A model generated the notes under the pieces. It saw nothing but the letters and a program-made list of their open reading frames with translations, was not told the DNA's origin and did not search any database. DNA of 64,000 nucleotides from DATFQE01 sp963733845 (GTDB lineage Bacteria; Actinomycetota; Thermoleophilia; Gaiellales; Gaiellaceae): NCBI GenBank assembly GCA_963733845.1, contig CAVTEM010000003.1, forward strand, positions 6,061 through 70,060, read 5' to 3'. Below are positions 1 through 8,798 of the stretch, one piece after another; position 1 is the first letter of the stretch; every line of letters begins with the position of its first letter. Both the position numbers and the translations under genes were made by a program.

Positions 1-74
1 GCCACCGCGGCAGCGACGAGACGCTCGAGGTTCAGGTTCTCGCCGTAGTTGGGAAGGATCAGGCCGAGGTGCAC
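1..74 (-). CDS. LLM-class (F420-dependent type) oxidoreductase, N-terminal fragment
   Basis: Only the first 24 codons lie in the window; the gene reads leftward from a GTG at 74 off the left edge. The N-terminus HLGLILPNYGENLNLERL matches the first beta strand and loop of luciferase-like monooxygenases, a TIM-barrel family that in actinobacteria usually uses coenzyme F420 (family knowledge). The substrate cannot be told from this fragment. A palindromic repeat lies just upstream, between this gene and queF. Confidence 0.6.
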   Translation of the reverse strand, partial: MHLGLILPNYGENLNLERLVAAAV

Positions 75-93
75 GGCCGGGACGCTATCGGGC

Positions 94-153
94 TAGGAGG
101 GTTTGGCGGAATAGCGCGGCCCCCGCACAGCGGTATTGCGTCAAGCCCTCCTA
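94..153. repeat. Dispersed palindromic repeat, copy A
   Basis: Left arm 94-116 and the reverse complement of right arm 131-153 agree at 19 of 23 bases, with a 14-nt C-rich loop. The right arm (core CAAGCCCTCC) resembles copies B at 37878-37961 and C at 47573-47622. It sits directly after the queF stop and before the LLM gene, so it could act as a terminator hairpin for queF. Confidence 0.7.
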
Positions 154-528
154 CTAGGTCGTGGCGGTGATCGTGATCCCGCCGCGGGCCTTCTGCTCGA
201 GCGTGACCGTAACGCGCTCTGCACCCAGCTGAAGCGCCTCGGCGACGTCGTCGCGGATCCGGACGGCGAGCGCCTCGCAGAACGCACCCTCGTCGCGGAA
301 CCGGGCGAGGTAGAGCTTGAGCGACTTCGACTCGAGGCAGAGTCCCTCGGGCTCGAACTCGATCGAGGCGACGTAGAAGTCCGGCTGACCCGTGATCGGG
401 CAGACGGCCGTCAGCTCGTCGCTCACGAGCTCGACGTGGGCGACGCCCGGGTTCGGAAACGACTCCAGGCCAGCGTAGTGATCCGAGCCTGCGTGCCCGA
501 GCGCGACGAACTCCTGATCGGGTTCCAT
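154..528 (-). CDS. queF: NADPH-dependent 7-cyano-7-deazaguanine reductase QueF
   Basis: A 124-residue protein of the short, single-domain QueF type, which reduces the nitrile preQ0 to preQ1 on the route to queuosine in tRNA. The expected nucleophile is Cys43 in CPITGQPD, with the partner Asp50 in the same motif. The signature ESKSLKLYLARFRDEGAFCE follows. The ATG at 528 is 8 nt from a TACAGT -10 box shared with the divergent neighbour, so the mRNA may be nearly leaderless. No preQ0 synthesis genes (queC/D/E) are nearby, but queG lies at 59655. Confidence 0.92.
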   Translation of the reverse strand: MEPDQEFVALGHAGSDHYAGLESFPNPGVAHVELVSDELTAVCPITGQPDFYVASIEFEPEGLCLESKSLKLYLARFRDEGAFCEALAVRIRDDVAEALQLGAERVTVTLEQKARGGITITATT

Positions 529-535
529 CGACCCG

Positions 536-542
536 TACTGTA
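536..542. promoter_or_regulatory. Symmetric divergent -10 element (queF / deoxyribosyltransferase)
   Basis: The 7-mer TACTGTA reads as TACTGT on the plus strand, 6 nt before the GTG at 548, and as TACAGT on the minus strand, 8 nt before the ATG at 528. Only 19 bp separate the two start codons, so both genes probably share one symmetric -10 and produce almost leaderless mRNAs. Confidence 0.6.
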
Positions 543-547
543 CGACC

Positions 548-919
548 GTGAAGCGCGTCTATCTCGCCGGGCCGCCGTTCGCCGACGAGTATCGCCGTCG
601 CGCGGACGCGCTCGTCCGCGAGGCCGGGTGGGAGCCCGTCGACCCGATGCGACGCGACTTTCGCGCGGATACCCGCGGCCATGAGCGCGAGATCGTCGAG
701 GGCGACCTCGCCGACATCGACGCCTGCGACGCAGTCCTCGCCGCGTTCACCGCCGCGGATGAGGGCACCGCGATGGAAGCGTGGTACGCGCACTCGCGCG
801 GCACGCCGGTCGTCGTCTACACCGCCGGCACGCCGCCTCACCCGTGGACGGTCTACGTCGCCACGGGATGCCACGAGGACCTCGCCACTGCCGTTCGAGC
901 ACTGGGGCCGGCGGTCTAG
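548..919 (+). CDS. Nucleoside 2-deoxyribosyltransferase family protein
   Basis: A 123-residue protein. The N-terminal strand KRVYLAGPPF, the middle DLADIDACDAVLA and the late ADEGTAMEAWYAH segment fit the Rossmann-like NDT fold. In that family the Glu of the GT-x-x-E motif is the nucleophile for transfer of deoxyribose between bases. It may serve nucleotide salvage or hydrolyse modified nucleosides. The GTG start is set by the -10 box 6 nt upstream. It is divergent from queF; whether the two are functionally linked through deazapurine metabolism is only a guess. Confidence 0.8.
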   Translation: MKRVYLAGPPFADEYRRRADALVREAGWEPVDPMRRDFRADTRGHEREIVEGDLADIDACDAVLAAFTAADEGTAMEAWYAHSRGTPVVVYTAGTPPHPWTVYVATGCHEDLATAVRALGPAV

Positions 920-929
920 GCTTTACGCG

Positions 930-1334
930 ATGGCGCAGTCAGTGCACAAGAGCCTGCCCCTGATCCTCGCCCGTGAGTTCGCCGCCAACATCGCCACGCC
1001 GGTCACGGTCATCGACGAGCGCGGCCGGCTGATCTTCTTCAACGAGCCGGCCGAGCGGATCCTGGGCCAAACCCACGCGGAAGTGGGCGAGCTCGCGCAG
1101 CACGAGTGGACGCGCCTCTTCAGCGTCGAGCGGCTCGACGGCTCCCCGATGACGCTAGACGAGTTGCCAGTCGGGATCGCGCACCGCGACCGCTGCCCGG
1201 CCCACGACACGCTGGCGTTCACGACGCAGGACGGCACGCGGCATGAGATCGAGGTCACCGCATTCCCGCTGCTCGGTAAGGACGAGGACTTCTTCGGCGT
1301 CGTCGCGATCTTCTGGGAGCTGCGCCAGGGATGA
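930..1334 (+). CDS. Single PAS-domain protein
   Basis: A 134-residue protein containing essentially one PAS fold: ITTPVTVIDE-like strand near residues 22-32, FFNEPAERILGQ helix near 36-47 and a C-terminal sheet ending in FFGVVAIFWELR. No output domain is attached, so it probably senses a ligand and acts on a partner. The ATG at 930 is preceded by TAGGCT with a 7-nt spacer. The stop overlaps the next gene by 4 nt (ATGA), which suggests translational coupling to the MBL-fold hydrolase. Confidence 0.75.
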   Translation: MAQSVHKSLPLILAREFAANIATPVTVIDERGRLIFFNEPAERILGQTHAEVGELAQHEWTRLFSVERLDGSPMTLDELPVGIAHRDRCPAHDTLAFTTQDGTRHEIEVTAFPLLGKDEDFFGVVAIFWELRQG

Positions 1335-2209
1335 GGGCGACGGTGTGGGGCTGCCGCGGCTCGCTCGCCTCCCCCGGGCCGGAAACGGTCGCGTTCGGCG
1401 GCAACACCTCCTGCGTCCAGCTCGAGCTCGCGGACGGCACCCCGGTCGTGCTCGACGCGGGCACGGGCATCCGGCTACTCGGCCTCGAGCTCGCCCGGCT
1501 GCCCCGGCGGCCCATCCACATCGTCCTGACCCACCTGCACCTCGACCACCTGGAGGGCCTCGGCTTCTTCGTGCCGCTCTGGGAGCCGGGCCTCGAGATT
1601 CACGTCTGGGGGCCGTCCTCGCCCGTGGAAACCCTGGAGGAGCGGATCGCGAAGTACCTGTCGCCGCCGCTCTTCCCGGTGCAGCTGGCCGAAGTGCCGT
1701 CGAGGCTCACTTTCCACGACCTTCCCGACGAGGAGTTCGCGCTCGGTTCCGCGCGCTTCTTGGCCGAGCCCGTCTCGCACCGCGGGCCGACGGTCGGTTT
1801 CCGTATCGAAGAGCACGGGCGCACGCTCGCGTACATCCCGGACCACGAGCCGTACCTCGGCGCCGGCCCCGCCGGAGTCGACCCCGAGTGGCTGTCGGGC
1901 TACTCGCTCGCAGAGGGGGCCACGGTGCTGATGCACGACGCGCAGTACTTCGAGCACGAGTATCCGAACCACGTCGGCTGGGGACACTCGAGCGTCGACC
2001 ACGCCGTCGAGTTCGCGCGCGCCTCCGGAGTCGAGCAGCTCGTGCTCTTCCACCACGATCCGCTGCACTCCGACGACCAGCTGCGCGCTCTCGAGGCTCG
2101 GGCGCGCGCCCTCTGGGGCTCGGACGGAAGCGCGCCGCAGCTCGCCTACGAAGGCATGAAGCTCGCTCTCGACACCGAGGTCGAGATCGAGGCGCACTGC
2201 CCCGCCTAG
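1331..2209 (+). CDS. MBL-fold metallo-hydrolase
   Basis: A 292-residue metallo-beta-lactamase-fold protein. The metal motif THLHLDHLEG lies near residues 66-75; further metal ligands are plausible in EPVSHRG, the HDAQY segment and FHHDP. The N-terminal GCRGSLASPG...FGGNTSC pattern is typical of the PhnP/cyclic phosphodiesterase-like branch, so a phosphodiester substrate is more likely than a beta-lactam. The start overlaps the PAS gene, which may regulate it. Confidence 0.85.
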   Translation: MRATVWGCRGSLASPGPETVAFGGNTSCVQLELADGTPVVLDAGTGIRLLGLELARLPRRPIHIVLTHLHLDHLEGLGFFVPLWEPGLEIHVWGPSSPVETLEERIAKYLSPPLFPVQLAEVPSRLTFHDLPDEEFALGSARFLAEPVSHRGPTVGFRIEEHGRTLAYIPDHEPYLGAGPAGVDPEWLSGYSLAEGATVLMHDAQYFEHEYPNHVGWGHSSVDHAVEFARASGVEQLVLFHHDPLHSDDQLRALEARARALWGSDGSAPQLAYEGMKLALDTEVEIEAHCPA

Positions 2210-2249
2210 GACTGCGTAACCATTTTGACGGCACGTGCGTTCAAGCACC

Positions 2250-2483
2250 ATGTTCGGCTTCCCGGCACCGTCGTGGCCTCCGTGCCCGGACTGCGGCGCC
2301 GTGATCGCACTCGACCGCGACGGCCACGAGTGCGACGAGGAGCGCCGCCGCTGGCACCAGCTCTTCCTCGTCAACACCGAGGTCGCCTCGCTCGAGCTGG
2401 AGTTGAGCGAGTACCTGAGCTCCCCGCACGGCCGCTTCGAGGCGTTCTACGCGGAGCGCGAGCGGCTACTCCGAGCGGCGTAG
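2250..2483 (+). CDS. Small zinc-ribbon-like protein
   Basis: A 77-residue protein with CPDCG near residues 12-16 and a further HEC at about 27-29, giving three Cys plus a His that could hold a zinc ion. The rest is acidic and helical (EVASLELELSEYL). I chose the ATG at 2250 rather than an upstream GTG at 2235. It follows the MBL gene by 40 nt. Its 3' end overlaps the convergent NYN gene by 18 nt. Function unknown. Confidence 0.6.
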   Translation: MFGFPAPSWPPCPDCGAVIALDRDGHECDEERRRWHQLFLVNTEVASLELELSEYLSSPHGRFEAFYAERERLLRAA

Positions 2484-2789
2484 CTCGCGCAGGAACGACC
2501 CGCCGCCCACCACACGCTCGGCCCGCCCGCCGGCGCGCTCGCGCAGCCCGCGGTCCGACGTGACCAGCCAGTAGCGTTCCTCGCCCGCGGACTCGCGCGC
2601 GATCCGATCGTCGGCGGTCTCGGCGCCCTCGAAGACCACCCGGGGCTCCACTCCCTCGCGCGCGGCCCAGGTCTCGACGAGGTCGACGAGCTCCGAGCGC
2701 GAAACGTTGGGCCAGGCGGAGCGCCGGACGTTCTCGGCGTCCACGAAAACCACGGGAGGGACCGGTCTAGACTCCGTCGAGGACGACAT
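2466..2789 (-). CDS. NYN-domain (YacP-like) predicted RNase
   Basis: A 107-residue protein with the PIN/NYN nuclease pattern: PPVVFVDAENVRRSAWPN at the N-terminus carries the first acidic residue, ETADDRIARES the middle acidic cluster and WLVTSDRGLRERA the last. Similar domains cleave RNA in YacP-type proteins (family knowledge). The ATG at 2789 gives a normal domain length; an in-frame upstream extension would overlap the divergent secreted gene and has no family similarity. Confidence 0.72.
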   Translation of the reverse strand: MSSSTESRPVPPVVFVDAENVRRSAWPNVSRSELVDLVETWAAREGVEPRVVFEGAETADDRIARESAGEERYWLVTSDRGLRERAGGRAERVVGGGSFLRELRRSE

Positions 2790-2811
2790 CGCGAACTCAG
2801 GAGGTATACCG

Positions 2812-3198
2812 ATGAAGCGGGTATTCGTCACCACGCTCATCTCGCTGGTGGCCTTGACGGTGGCGGCGCCCGCTCCGGCGGCCGGGCCGACCGTGAAGTC
2901 GTTGGCGCGCCAGATCAAGGCGCTCCAGAAAGAGGTCAAGACGCTGAAGACGCAGGTCACGCAGGCCCGCACGGCCGCCGCGACCGCGCTCGTCTACTCG
3001 GCCTGCACGACCGCGGTCACGGTGGACGTGTTCCAAAGCACCTGGACGTTCCTGGACCAGAAGCACGCGACAGGCTTTGGTCCCCAGACTCCGGTGAGCG
3101 ACTACCAGACCTGCCAGCCGCTGCGGATCACCCGCGCCCCGGCTCAGGTTCCGCCGAACACGGCCGTGTTCAGCTCGCTGCTCGCGCTCTTCAACTAA
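2812..3198 (+). CDS. Secreted coiled-coil protein of unknown function
   Basis: A 128-residue protein with a clear signal peptide (KRVFVTTLISLVALTVAAPAPAA), then a short heptad-like helix (SLARQIKALQKEVKTLKTQV) and a small domain with two Cys (YSACTT, YQTCQP) that may form a disulfide outside the cell. It has a strong, well-spaced ribosome binding site AGGAGG at 2799-2804, unlike most neighbours. The gene family resembles small exported coiled-coil proteins seen in soil actinobacteria; no function is known. Confidence 0.78.
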   Translation: MKRVFVTTLISLVALTVAAPAPAAGPTVKSLARQIKALQKEVKTLKTQVTQARTAAATALVYSACTTAVTVDVFQSTWTFLDQKHATGFGPQTPVSDYQTCQPLRITRAPAQVPPNTAVFSSLLALFN

Positions 3199-3785
3199 CC
3201 CGCAGCTTCGGCGCGGAGGGGCTCGATCAGGTCGAGTCCCTCCGCGAGCGTAAAGAATGCGCGCGCGAACGGGGAATGCTCGGTGCGCGTCCGCACGTCC
3301 GCCCAGTCGACCTGCTCGCGGACCGCGCGGGTCATCTCGATCAGCGGGTCGAGGTCGAGCTCGTGCTCGCGCAGAGCCAGCAGCTTGGACACGATCACGT
3401 CGCCTGCGGCGACCACGTGCACCTTGATCGCCTTGACCTCCAGCTCGTCCCCGCGTGCGATCATCTCGTCGGTCACGGGCTCCTCGGAGGGCCGGAAGAT
3501 CAGGTCGACGAGCACGCCGTTGTCGTCGTAGGCCTTGAGGAGCCAGTCCTCGGGCGGCCGTTCGGGCTTCATGCCGTCTGCGACCAGCGCCTCGAGCGCA
3601 CGCTCGGCGTCGTCGGGCTTGACGAGGAAGTCGAGGTCGTGGTCGCGTTCGGGGCCGCCGCGAGCCCAGATCGCGAGGCCCCCTGCGAGCAGGTGCGGCA
3701 CCTCCGCGTCGCGCAGCGCGGCGACGGCCTTCTTCAGGGTCAGGACCAGCTCCTCGAAGGGTGCACCGTTCCCGGACTCGCTCAT
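3195..3785 (-). CDS. Nucleotidyltransferase-fold protein
   Basis: A 196-residue protein. The motif LLAGGLAIWARGG followed by RDHDLDFLV matches the GG/GS...DxD active site of pol-beta-like nucleotidyltransferases, as in AbiEii/MNT-like enzymes, with a later acidic residue in VLVDLIF. A helical C-terminal half follows. No antitoxin-like partner gene is adjacent, so a toxin role is not supported. Its stop shares 4 nt with the stop of the convergent secreted gene (CTAA). Confidence 0.7.
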   Translation of the reverse strand: MSESGNGAPFEELVLTLKKAVAALRDAEVPHLLAGGLAIWARGGPERDHDLDFLVKPDDAERALEALVADGMKPERPPEDWLLKAYDDNGVLVDLIFRPSEEPVTDEMIARGDELEVKAIKVHVVAAGDVIVSKLLALREHELDLDPLIEMTRAVREQVDWADVRTRTEHSPFARAFFTLAEGLDLIEPLRAEAAG

Positions 3786-3790
3786 GCGTC

Positions 3791-3797
3791 TACGCTA
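3791..3797. promoter_or_regulatory. Symmetric divergent -10 element (nucleotidyltransferase / phosphoesterase)
   Basis: The 7-mer TACGCTA reads as TACGCT on the plus strand, 10 nt before the ATG at 3807, and as TAGCGT on the minus strand, 6 nt before the ATG at 3785. It has the same geometry as the element at 536-542. Confidence 0.55.
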
Positions 3798-3806
3798 CCC
3801 CGCCGA

Positions 3807-4601
3807 ATGCCGGCCCCAACCATCAGGATCGCCGCCGCCGGCGACATCCATTGCCACGAGGGGAACCGGGCTGAGGTCGCAGAGGCGTTCGCGCGCATCG
3901 GCGAGCGGGCTGATCTCGTCCTGCTCGCGGGCGACCTGACCACCCATGGCGAGCCCGAGCAGGCGGCGGTGCTGGCCAACGCGTGCAGCGGTCTGGACGT
4001 CCCCGTCTTCGCTGTGCTGGGGAACCACGACTGGCACGCGAATCGGATGAACGAGGTTGTCCGCGCGCTCGAGACGGGCGGAGTCACGGTGATCGATCGC
4101 CGCAGCGCGATCCTCGACGTGCGCGGCGTGACCGTGGGGCTCGCGGGCGCCAAGGGCTTCGTCGGCGGCTTCGTCGACTCGGAGCTGCCGGATTTCGGCG
4201 AGCCGCTCCTGCGCGCGGTCTACGCGGAGACCGGGGCCGAGGTGCGCGCGCTGGACGTCGCCCTCGAGGAGATCGCCGGGTGCCCGATCCGGATCGCGCT
4301 GCTGCACTACTCGCCCACGACGACCACGCTGGAGGGGGAGCGGCCGACGCTGTGGACGTACCTCGGCAGCGACCGCCTGGCCGAACCGATCGCCGAGCGC
4401 CGGCCGACGATCGTTCTGCACGGCCACGGCCACGGAGGCACGTTCGAGGGCTTCATCGGCCCGATCCCGGTCTTCAACGTCGCCGTGCACGTCATGGACA
4501 CGGACTTCTGGATCTTCGAGTTCGATCGCGACGGAACGCTGCTCCGCAAGCGCAGCGAGCCGGAGCCCGCGCTGCGGGCCGCCCAGCACGCCGAAACCTA
4601 G
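3807..4601 (+). CDS. Calcineurin-like metallophosphoesterase
   Basis: A 264-residue protein with the five blocks of the family: GDIHCHEG near residue 12, AGDLTTHG near 41, GNHDWH near 72, LLHYSP near 170 and HGHGHG near 206, which together bind two metals. No signal peptide or membrane anchor is seen, so it is probably cytosolic. The substrate (nucleotide, phosphodiester or phosphoprotein) cannot be told. The ATG at 3807 lies 10 nt from a TACGCT box. The gene ends in tandem stops TAG-TAA within a perfect palindrome. Confidence 0.85.
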   Translation: MPAPTIRIAAAGDIHCHEGNRAEVAEAFARIGERADLVLLAGDLTTHGEPEQAAVLANACSGLDVPVFAVLGNHDWHANRMNEVVRALETGGVTVIDRRSAILDVRGVTVGLAGAKGFVGGFVDSELPDFGEPLLRAVYAETGAEVRALDVALEEIAGCPIRIALLHYSPTTTTLEGERPTLWTYLGSDRLAEPIAERRPTIVLHGHGHGGTFEGFIGPIPVFNVAVHVMDTDFWIFEFDRDGTLLRKRSEPEPALRAAQHAET

Positions 4602-4618
4602 TAACAGACTGTTACTAG
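4598..4618. terminator. Perfect palindrome spanning both convergent stop codons
   Basis: CTAGTAACAG and CTGTTACTAG flank a single A. The palindrome holds TAG followed by TAA on each strand, giving tandem stops for both convergent genes. It may fold as a short hairpin at both mRNA 3' ends, but there is no U-tract. Confidence 0.5.
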
Positions 4619-5067
4619 CTCCCGACGACCTGGACCAGCCAGCGCCGGTCGCGCTCGCGGTCGAGCTCGATGAAGAGCACGCGCTGCCAGGTACCGAGGA
4701 GGAGCTCGCCGTCCCGGACGGGGATCGACTCGCCCGCCGAGCCGAGCAGCATCGACATGCAGTGCGAGTGACCGTTCCCGAACTCCATGTCCTCCTCGCA
4801 GATGTTCTCGGTGCGCCGGTCCCAGTCGTCGTGCGCGTAGTAGCTCTCTTGCGGCACGAGGCGCTTGAGGAGGGAGGCGAAGTCGTCCATGAACCCCTGC
4901 TCGAACTCGTTGACGCGAACGCAGCAGGTCGTGTGCGGAGAGTAGACGCACGCGATCCCGGCCTGGATCCCGCTTTCGGCAACGACCTCGTTGACCTCGT
5001 CAGTGATGTCACGGACCGAGAGGCCCCCGGTCGTCCGCAGACGGCGTTCGTGCTGGAAGACCTTCAC
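4615..5067 (-). CDS. YjbQ family protein (UPF0047)
   Basis: A 150-residue protein of the YjbQ/UPF0047 fold. The conserved segments are VYSPHTTCCVRVNE near residues 42-55 and EFGNGHSHCMSMLLGSA near 95-111, whose His and Cys residues line the active-site pocket in known structures. Some members were reported to have weak thiamine phosphate synthase activity; the true role is unsettled. The GTG at 5067 is preceded on the minus strand by TAGCAT with a 9-nt spacer. Confidence 0.88.
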   Translation of the reverse strand: MKVFQHERRLRTTGGLSVRDITDEVNEVVAESGIQAGIACVYSPHTTCCVRVNEFEQGFMDDFASLLKRLVPQESYYAHDDWDRRTENICEEDMEFGNGHSHCMSMLLGSAGESIPVRDGELLLGTWQRVLFIELDRERDRRWLVQVVGS

Positions 5068-5117
5068 GGCGCCCGAATGCTATCGCCCGTGTATGCGGGC
5101 GGTGTGCAGGTGCGGCC

Positions 5118-8100
5118 TCAGCCGCGGCCGGCTGCGTAGTGCGCCTGGACTCGAGCCGCCGTGAGCGCGGACGGGTACACGGCAACCTCGTCGAGATCGC
5201 CCTTGAAGTGGTTGTAGCCGGTGGACTTGGCGATCAGGAAGGGGCCGGCGTTGCCGACGTCCGCAGTCGCGGCGCCCGCGCGGAACACCGAGAGGCCGTC
5301 GACGTAGATCGTGACGCCGGCGTCACGGTCGAACGCCACGACGACGTGGTGCCAGGCGCCGTCGTCGACTCGCTTCGCCGGGCCGTACACCTCGACGGTC
5401 GCACCGGCCACGATGTTGACGCGGATCTCTCCGTCGTGGCCGGGATCGTTCGTCACCGTGAACTGCCAGAACGGCGCGCCCGCGGTGGTCGACCGCTTCG
5501 AGACGATCGCCTGCTCGCCGTTCACGGTCGTCTTCACCCACGCTTCGACGCTGAAGTCGCCCGTGCCGAAGTCGAGTGAGCCGTTGGCGGGGTCAGCCAT
5601 GCTGACCTTGTCGTCGGTGCCGTCGAAGCGCCCGGCTGTGTTGGCGTCGCCGACGACCGCTCCTGCTACGCCGAGCACGACGCCGAACTGGTACGCGCCC
5701 GGATTCGCACCGGTCTGGTCGGCGGCCGTCGTCCCCGAGCTCTCGCCGAGCCGCCAGTAGCCACGCGGTGAGTCAGCGAGCACTGTGGCGGCGTACGGAG
5801 GCGCCGGCGGCGGCTCGACGATGGTGAAGAACGTCGTGTTGCTCACACCGACGTTGCCTGCCTGGTCCGTCTGCTCCGCGCGCGCCGTGTAGGTGCCGAG
5901 TGCGAGCGCCGGCGACGCGTCGACCGACCAGGCTCCGCTGCCGGCACGGGTCGTGCTCAACGTCCGGACGAGCGGTCCGGTCGTCCCGTTGCCCGAGTAG
6001 AGGTTGACCGTGACGCCCGTCGAGTCGCCCGCGAGCGTGCCCGCCGTGCCACTGATGGTCGGGGTCGTGTCGCTCGTGAAGGTGTCCTCGTGCGGGAAGT
6101 CCACCGTGATCACCGGCGGGGTCGTATCGGGTGGCGGCGGTGGGCCGGCTTCGATCGTGAACGTGTTGGCCCCGCTGAAGCCCATGTTGGCGGCCGAGTC
6201 CAGCTGCTCTGCCTGCGCCGTGTACGTGCCCAGCGCGAGCGCCGGAGCGGCGTCCACCGAATACGTTCCGTTGCCCGCCCGCGTGATCGTCCGGGTCTGA
6301 ACCAGCGCGCCGCCGGTTCCGGTGCCGCTGTAGACCTTCACTGACACGGTCGTCGAGTCGCCCGCCGCGACGCCTGCGACCCCGGCGAAGTTCGGGGTGG
6401 TGTCGGTCGTGGTGCTGTCGCTTGTAGGCGAGGTCAGCGTGATGCTCGGCGGGGTCGTATCGGGCCCGCCTCCCGGCGCTCCGTGACAGCTCGTGCTACC
6501 GGCGTCGGTGTAGGTCTGCCCCGTGATCGGCACGAACTCGTAGTTGTACGAGGTCGGATGGAGCGTGAACTTGATCACGCCGTAGTTCGTGTTGTTCCGT
6601 GCGGCGCTGTTCGCCTTGATCTGTCCCCAGTCGTAGAAGTAGAAGCCGCCAGTGCCCACGGTGAATTGCGTGATGCCGTACTGGAGATCCAGTGTTCGGT
6701 CGGGCCGCTGCGGCAGGAACCGCTCGTAGAGGTGCTCGTGGGCGCTGACGACCACGTCGGCGCCGTTCTCGTACAGCGCGTTCCAGAGGGGCAGCACGTA
6801 CGGCGCGAACGACTCGCCGTGGACCTTCCCCGAGTTGAAGCGCGGGTAGTGCCAGTACGCGAGCGTGCAGACGTTCTGGTGTGCAAGCAGGTCGGCGCGC
6901 AGCCACTGCTCCTGTGGTGAGCCCGCGGCGCAGCCCGTGATGTTCGTGCACTGGCTGTTGAGCGAGATGATGTGCCAGGCGCCGAGGTCGTAGCTGTAGT
7001 AGCCCTTGGTCGGATCGCCCGCCGACGCGCCGAAGTAGTTGAAGTAGCCTCCGGCGCCGGCCGTGTCGTAGTCGTGGTTGCCGAGCGACGGGCGGGTGCG
7101 GTTCTTCGACCGGCCCCAGTTCGGGTCATAGCAGTTCGCGTACTCGGTGTTGGTGCCGCTGATATAGACGTTGTCGCCGGCGGTGAAGACCGTCGCGGCC
7201 GGGAACAGATCGAGCAGGTCAGCCGTCTCCTCGTGTCCCGTGTACTCGCTGTCGCCACAGGAGGCGATGTCGCCGGCGCCGATGAGGATCGGGTCGCCGG
7301 GCGGAGGCGGGGGTGTGATGGTGAACGTGTTCGCGGTGCTGAAGCCGGTGTTTCCTTCCGCGTCCTCCTGTTCGGCTCGGGCGGTATAGGTGCCGAGCTC
7401 GAGGTCGGGTGAGGCGTCGATGCTGTACGTACCGGCGCTCGCGGTCGCCGTCCGGGTCTGGACGAGCGTCCCTCCCGTGCCCGTGCCGGCGTAGACCTTG
7501 ACGGTGACGGTGGCCGAATCGCCTGCGGCGGTCCCGGCAGCGCCGCCGAAGGTCGGCGTCGTGTCGGAGCCCGAGCTTCCCGCGCCCGGGATGGTGAGCG
7601 TCACGACGGGCGGAGTGGTGTCCGGCGGCGGGGCCGCAACGGTGAACGTTGTCGGGGCGCTCGAGCCGAGGTTGCCGGCGGCGTCTGACTGCTCGGCCTG
7701 TGCGGTGTACACACCGAGCGCGAGTGCGGTCGTCGCGTCGACGGAGTACGCGCCGCCGCCGCCACGGGCCGCCGTCAGGGTCTGGACGAGCGTTCCGCCC
7801 GTTCCCGCGCCGCCGTAGAGCTTGACCGTCACGCTGCCGGAGTCACCGAGCGCCGTGCCGGCGATTCCGCCGAATGCGGGCGTCGTGTCGGTTCCCGAGC
7901 TCCCGTTCGCAGGGGTCGCGAGGGTGACGCTGGGCGCCGTCGTGTCGATTGCCGCCTGGGTGATGTGCGCCTGGATCCGCGCCTGTGACAGGAGCGACCG
8001 ATAGAGCGCAACCTCGTCGATGTCGCCCCGGAACGCCGGAGCCCCGCCCGATGAGCCGACCGTGAACGCGGCGGAGTTCGACACCGAGCCGGGCGTGGTC

Positions 8101-8754
8101 ACCGCTGGTGACGCCCGACGCGGTCCCGTCCACGAAGAACGAGACGCCGACGTCTCGATCGAAGCGGACGGCGACGTGGTGCCAGGCGCCGTTGTCGACG
8201 CGGGCGAGGCTGTAGGCCGTTCGCGTTGTCTTGCCGTCCTTGATCGTCGCCCGCAGCTGGCCGACATGGCCCGAGTCGGCGCTCAGGCCCACGTGCCACC
8301 AGCTCCCGCCGTTGCCCGAGTCCTTCTTCCCGGCGATCGTTCCCGTCGTCGCCGTCGTGGTGACCCACGCCTCGAGGGTGAAGTCGCCGGCGCCTGCGTC
8401 GAGGACGCCGCTCCCCGGATCGCCGATCAGGACGCGGTCGTTCGAGCCGTCGAAGCGCGCGGCACGATCCGGGTCGCCCGCGAGCGCTCCCTGGACCGCG
8501 AGCGTGACGCCGTTCTGGTACGCGCCGTTACTCGCGTTCGGCGAAGTGTCGGTCGCGACGGTTCCGGCCGTCTCGCCGAGACGCCAGTACCCGGCCGGTC
8601 CGTCGGCGAGCACCGAGGCCGCGTAGCCGCTGCTCGTCGCCGCCGGTGCCGCCGCTCCGAGCCCGAAGGCGACGAGCGCGGCAAGCACGCCGACGAGCGA
8701 GGCCCGTCGTCCTCCTCGAAAACGATGCCTGGTCGCCGCGTGGGCGCCGTTCAA
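5118..8754 (-). CDS. Secreted LamG / Ig-like / metallophosphatase protein, copy 1 (one frameshift)
   Basis: About 1,211 residues once one extra base near 8100 is removed. Order: signal peptide (LVGVLAALVAFGLGAAAPAA), LamG (YWRLGETAGT...GAWHHVAVRFDRDVG), two Ig-like repeats with TTP-type linkers, a purple-acid-type metallophosphatase (GAGDIASCG, AGDNVY, GNHDYD, YWHYPRF, SAHEHLYERF), two more Ig-like repeats, and a C-terminal LamG. No cell-wall sorting signal is seen. It is probably an exported phosphatase with glycan-binding domains. The TTG at 8754 is one start; a CTG at 8769 better matches the leader of copy 2. Confidence 0.82.
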
Positions 8755-8798
8755 GCGCGAATGCCGCAGAGCCGCCTCCCCTTCAACTCCCCCGAGCC

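Noticed and set aside
3195..3785. Toxin-antitoxin or abortive-infection pair
   Set aside because: The nucleotidyltransferase fold alone is present; no adjacent antitoxin or regulator gene supports it.
5118..8754. Treating the LamG-phosphatase copy 1 as two separate genes
   Set aside because: The two frames join in the middle of one LamG domain that is continuous in copy 2, so one gene with a +1 indel is the simpler explanation.
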